Positions 5,341-5,455 of a stretch of 5,455 nt of DNA are shown here, one piece after another. How positions within the stretch are numbered: the stretch's first letter is position 1; every line of letters begins with the position of its first letter. The notes under the pieces were generated by a model. The model had not been told where the DNA came from, ran no database searches, and saw only the letters and a program-made list of their open reading frames with translations. The DNA comes from Candidatus Bathyarchaeota archaeon (GTDB lineage: Archaea; Thermoproteota; Bathyarchaeia; 40CM-2-53-6; RBG-13-38-9), in contig DAOUZW010000091.1 of NCBI GenBank assembly GCA_030671315.1, positions 1 through 5,455 on the forward strand, given 5' to 3'. A program made the position numbers and the translations under genes.

Positions 5341-5362
5341 AATTTCTTGAGATTTTTGGATT

Positions 5363-5455
5363 CTATTTTGTGATATTAACGATTGAAGTTCCAAGTGTTC
5401 TAATTATAGGCAGGCCGATAATCAGTGACAGTATAACAATTATAACACGTTCAAT
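5363..5455 (-). CDS. Possible C-terminus of a convergent membrane protein (partial)
   Basis: On the minus strand one frame is open from the window edge for 30 codons and stops at TAG (5365-5363). The other two minus frames close within a few codons of the edge. The peptide begins with a strongly hydrophobic stretch, ERVIIVILSLIIGLPII, like a transmembrane helix, and ends in the polar RTLGTSIVNITK. The convergent arrangement and T-rich spacer fit a gene end. Thirty open codons could still arise by chance, and AT-rich DNA often gives hydrophobic frames, so I hold this loosely and name no family. Confidence 0.4.
   Translation of the reverse strand: MERVIIVILSLIIGLPIIRTLGTSIVNITK

Overview
The window looks archaeal. 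It carries two tandem thermosome (group II chaperonin) genes, the end of a zinc-finger ribosomal protein eL37 (L37e) gene, Shine-Dalgarno sites of the GGTGA type, and a tRNA gene that seems to be interrupted outside the anticodon loop. The non-canonical tRNA intron and the membrane-anchored protein with beta repeats and a SHOCT-like tail point towards Thermoproteota (for example a Bathyarchaeia- or Nitrososphaeria-like lineage). That placement is an inference from family knowledge and was not tested by any search. The DNA is AT-rich, and two of the three complete genes start with TTG.

Layout. Bases 1-138 are the 3' end of the eL37 gene. Bases 139-285 are a spacer holding a probable tRNA promoter. 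Bases 286-384 are tRNA-Val(GAC) with an encoded CCA and about 20-21 extra bases in the D-loop, which can fold as a bulge-helix-bulge splice site. After a short spacer with a candidate promoter come two thermosome subunit genes (528-2216 and 2233-3879), 16 bases apart and each with its own Shine-Dalgarno site, so almost certainly an operon. A strong hairpin and a run of eight T close the operon (3889-3928). The next spacer holds two further dyads and candidate TATA boxes. It leads to a 414-residue secreted or membrane-anchored protein (4071-5315) with a tyrosine-rich insert. A short T/A-rich convergent spacer follows, and the right edge holds what may be the C-terminus of a minus-strand membrane protein.

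How the parts work together. The thermosome genes probably encode two subunits of one hetero-oligomeric double-ring chaperonin. One has a Gly-Gly-Met-rich tail like that of GroEL, the other a short acidic tail. They differ by about 35% at the DNA level around the apical domain, but share a 91-base tract there with only two silent differences, a strong sign of recent gene conversion. eL37 and the tRNA are translation genes with no obvious regulatory link to the chaperonin operon. The Tyr-rich protein is of unknown function and seems to be a separate transcription unit.

The most noteworthy items are the D-loop intron of tRNA-Val, the sharply bounded conversion tract between the chaperonin paralogues, and the Tyr-rich insertion that seems to split a beta domain in the last gene. 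I see no mobile element, CRISPR array or defence system.
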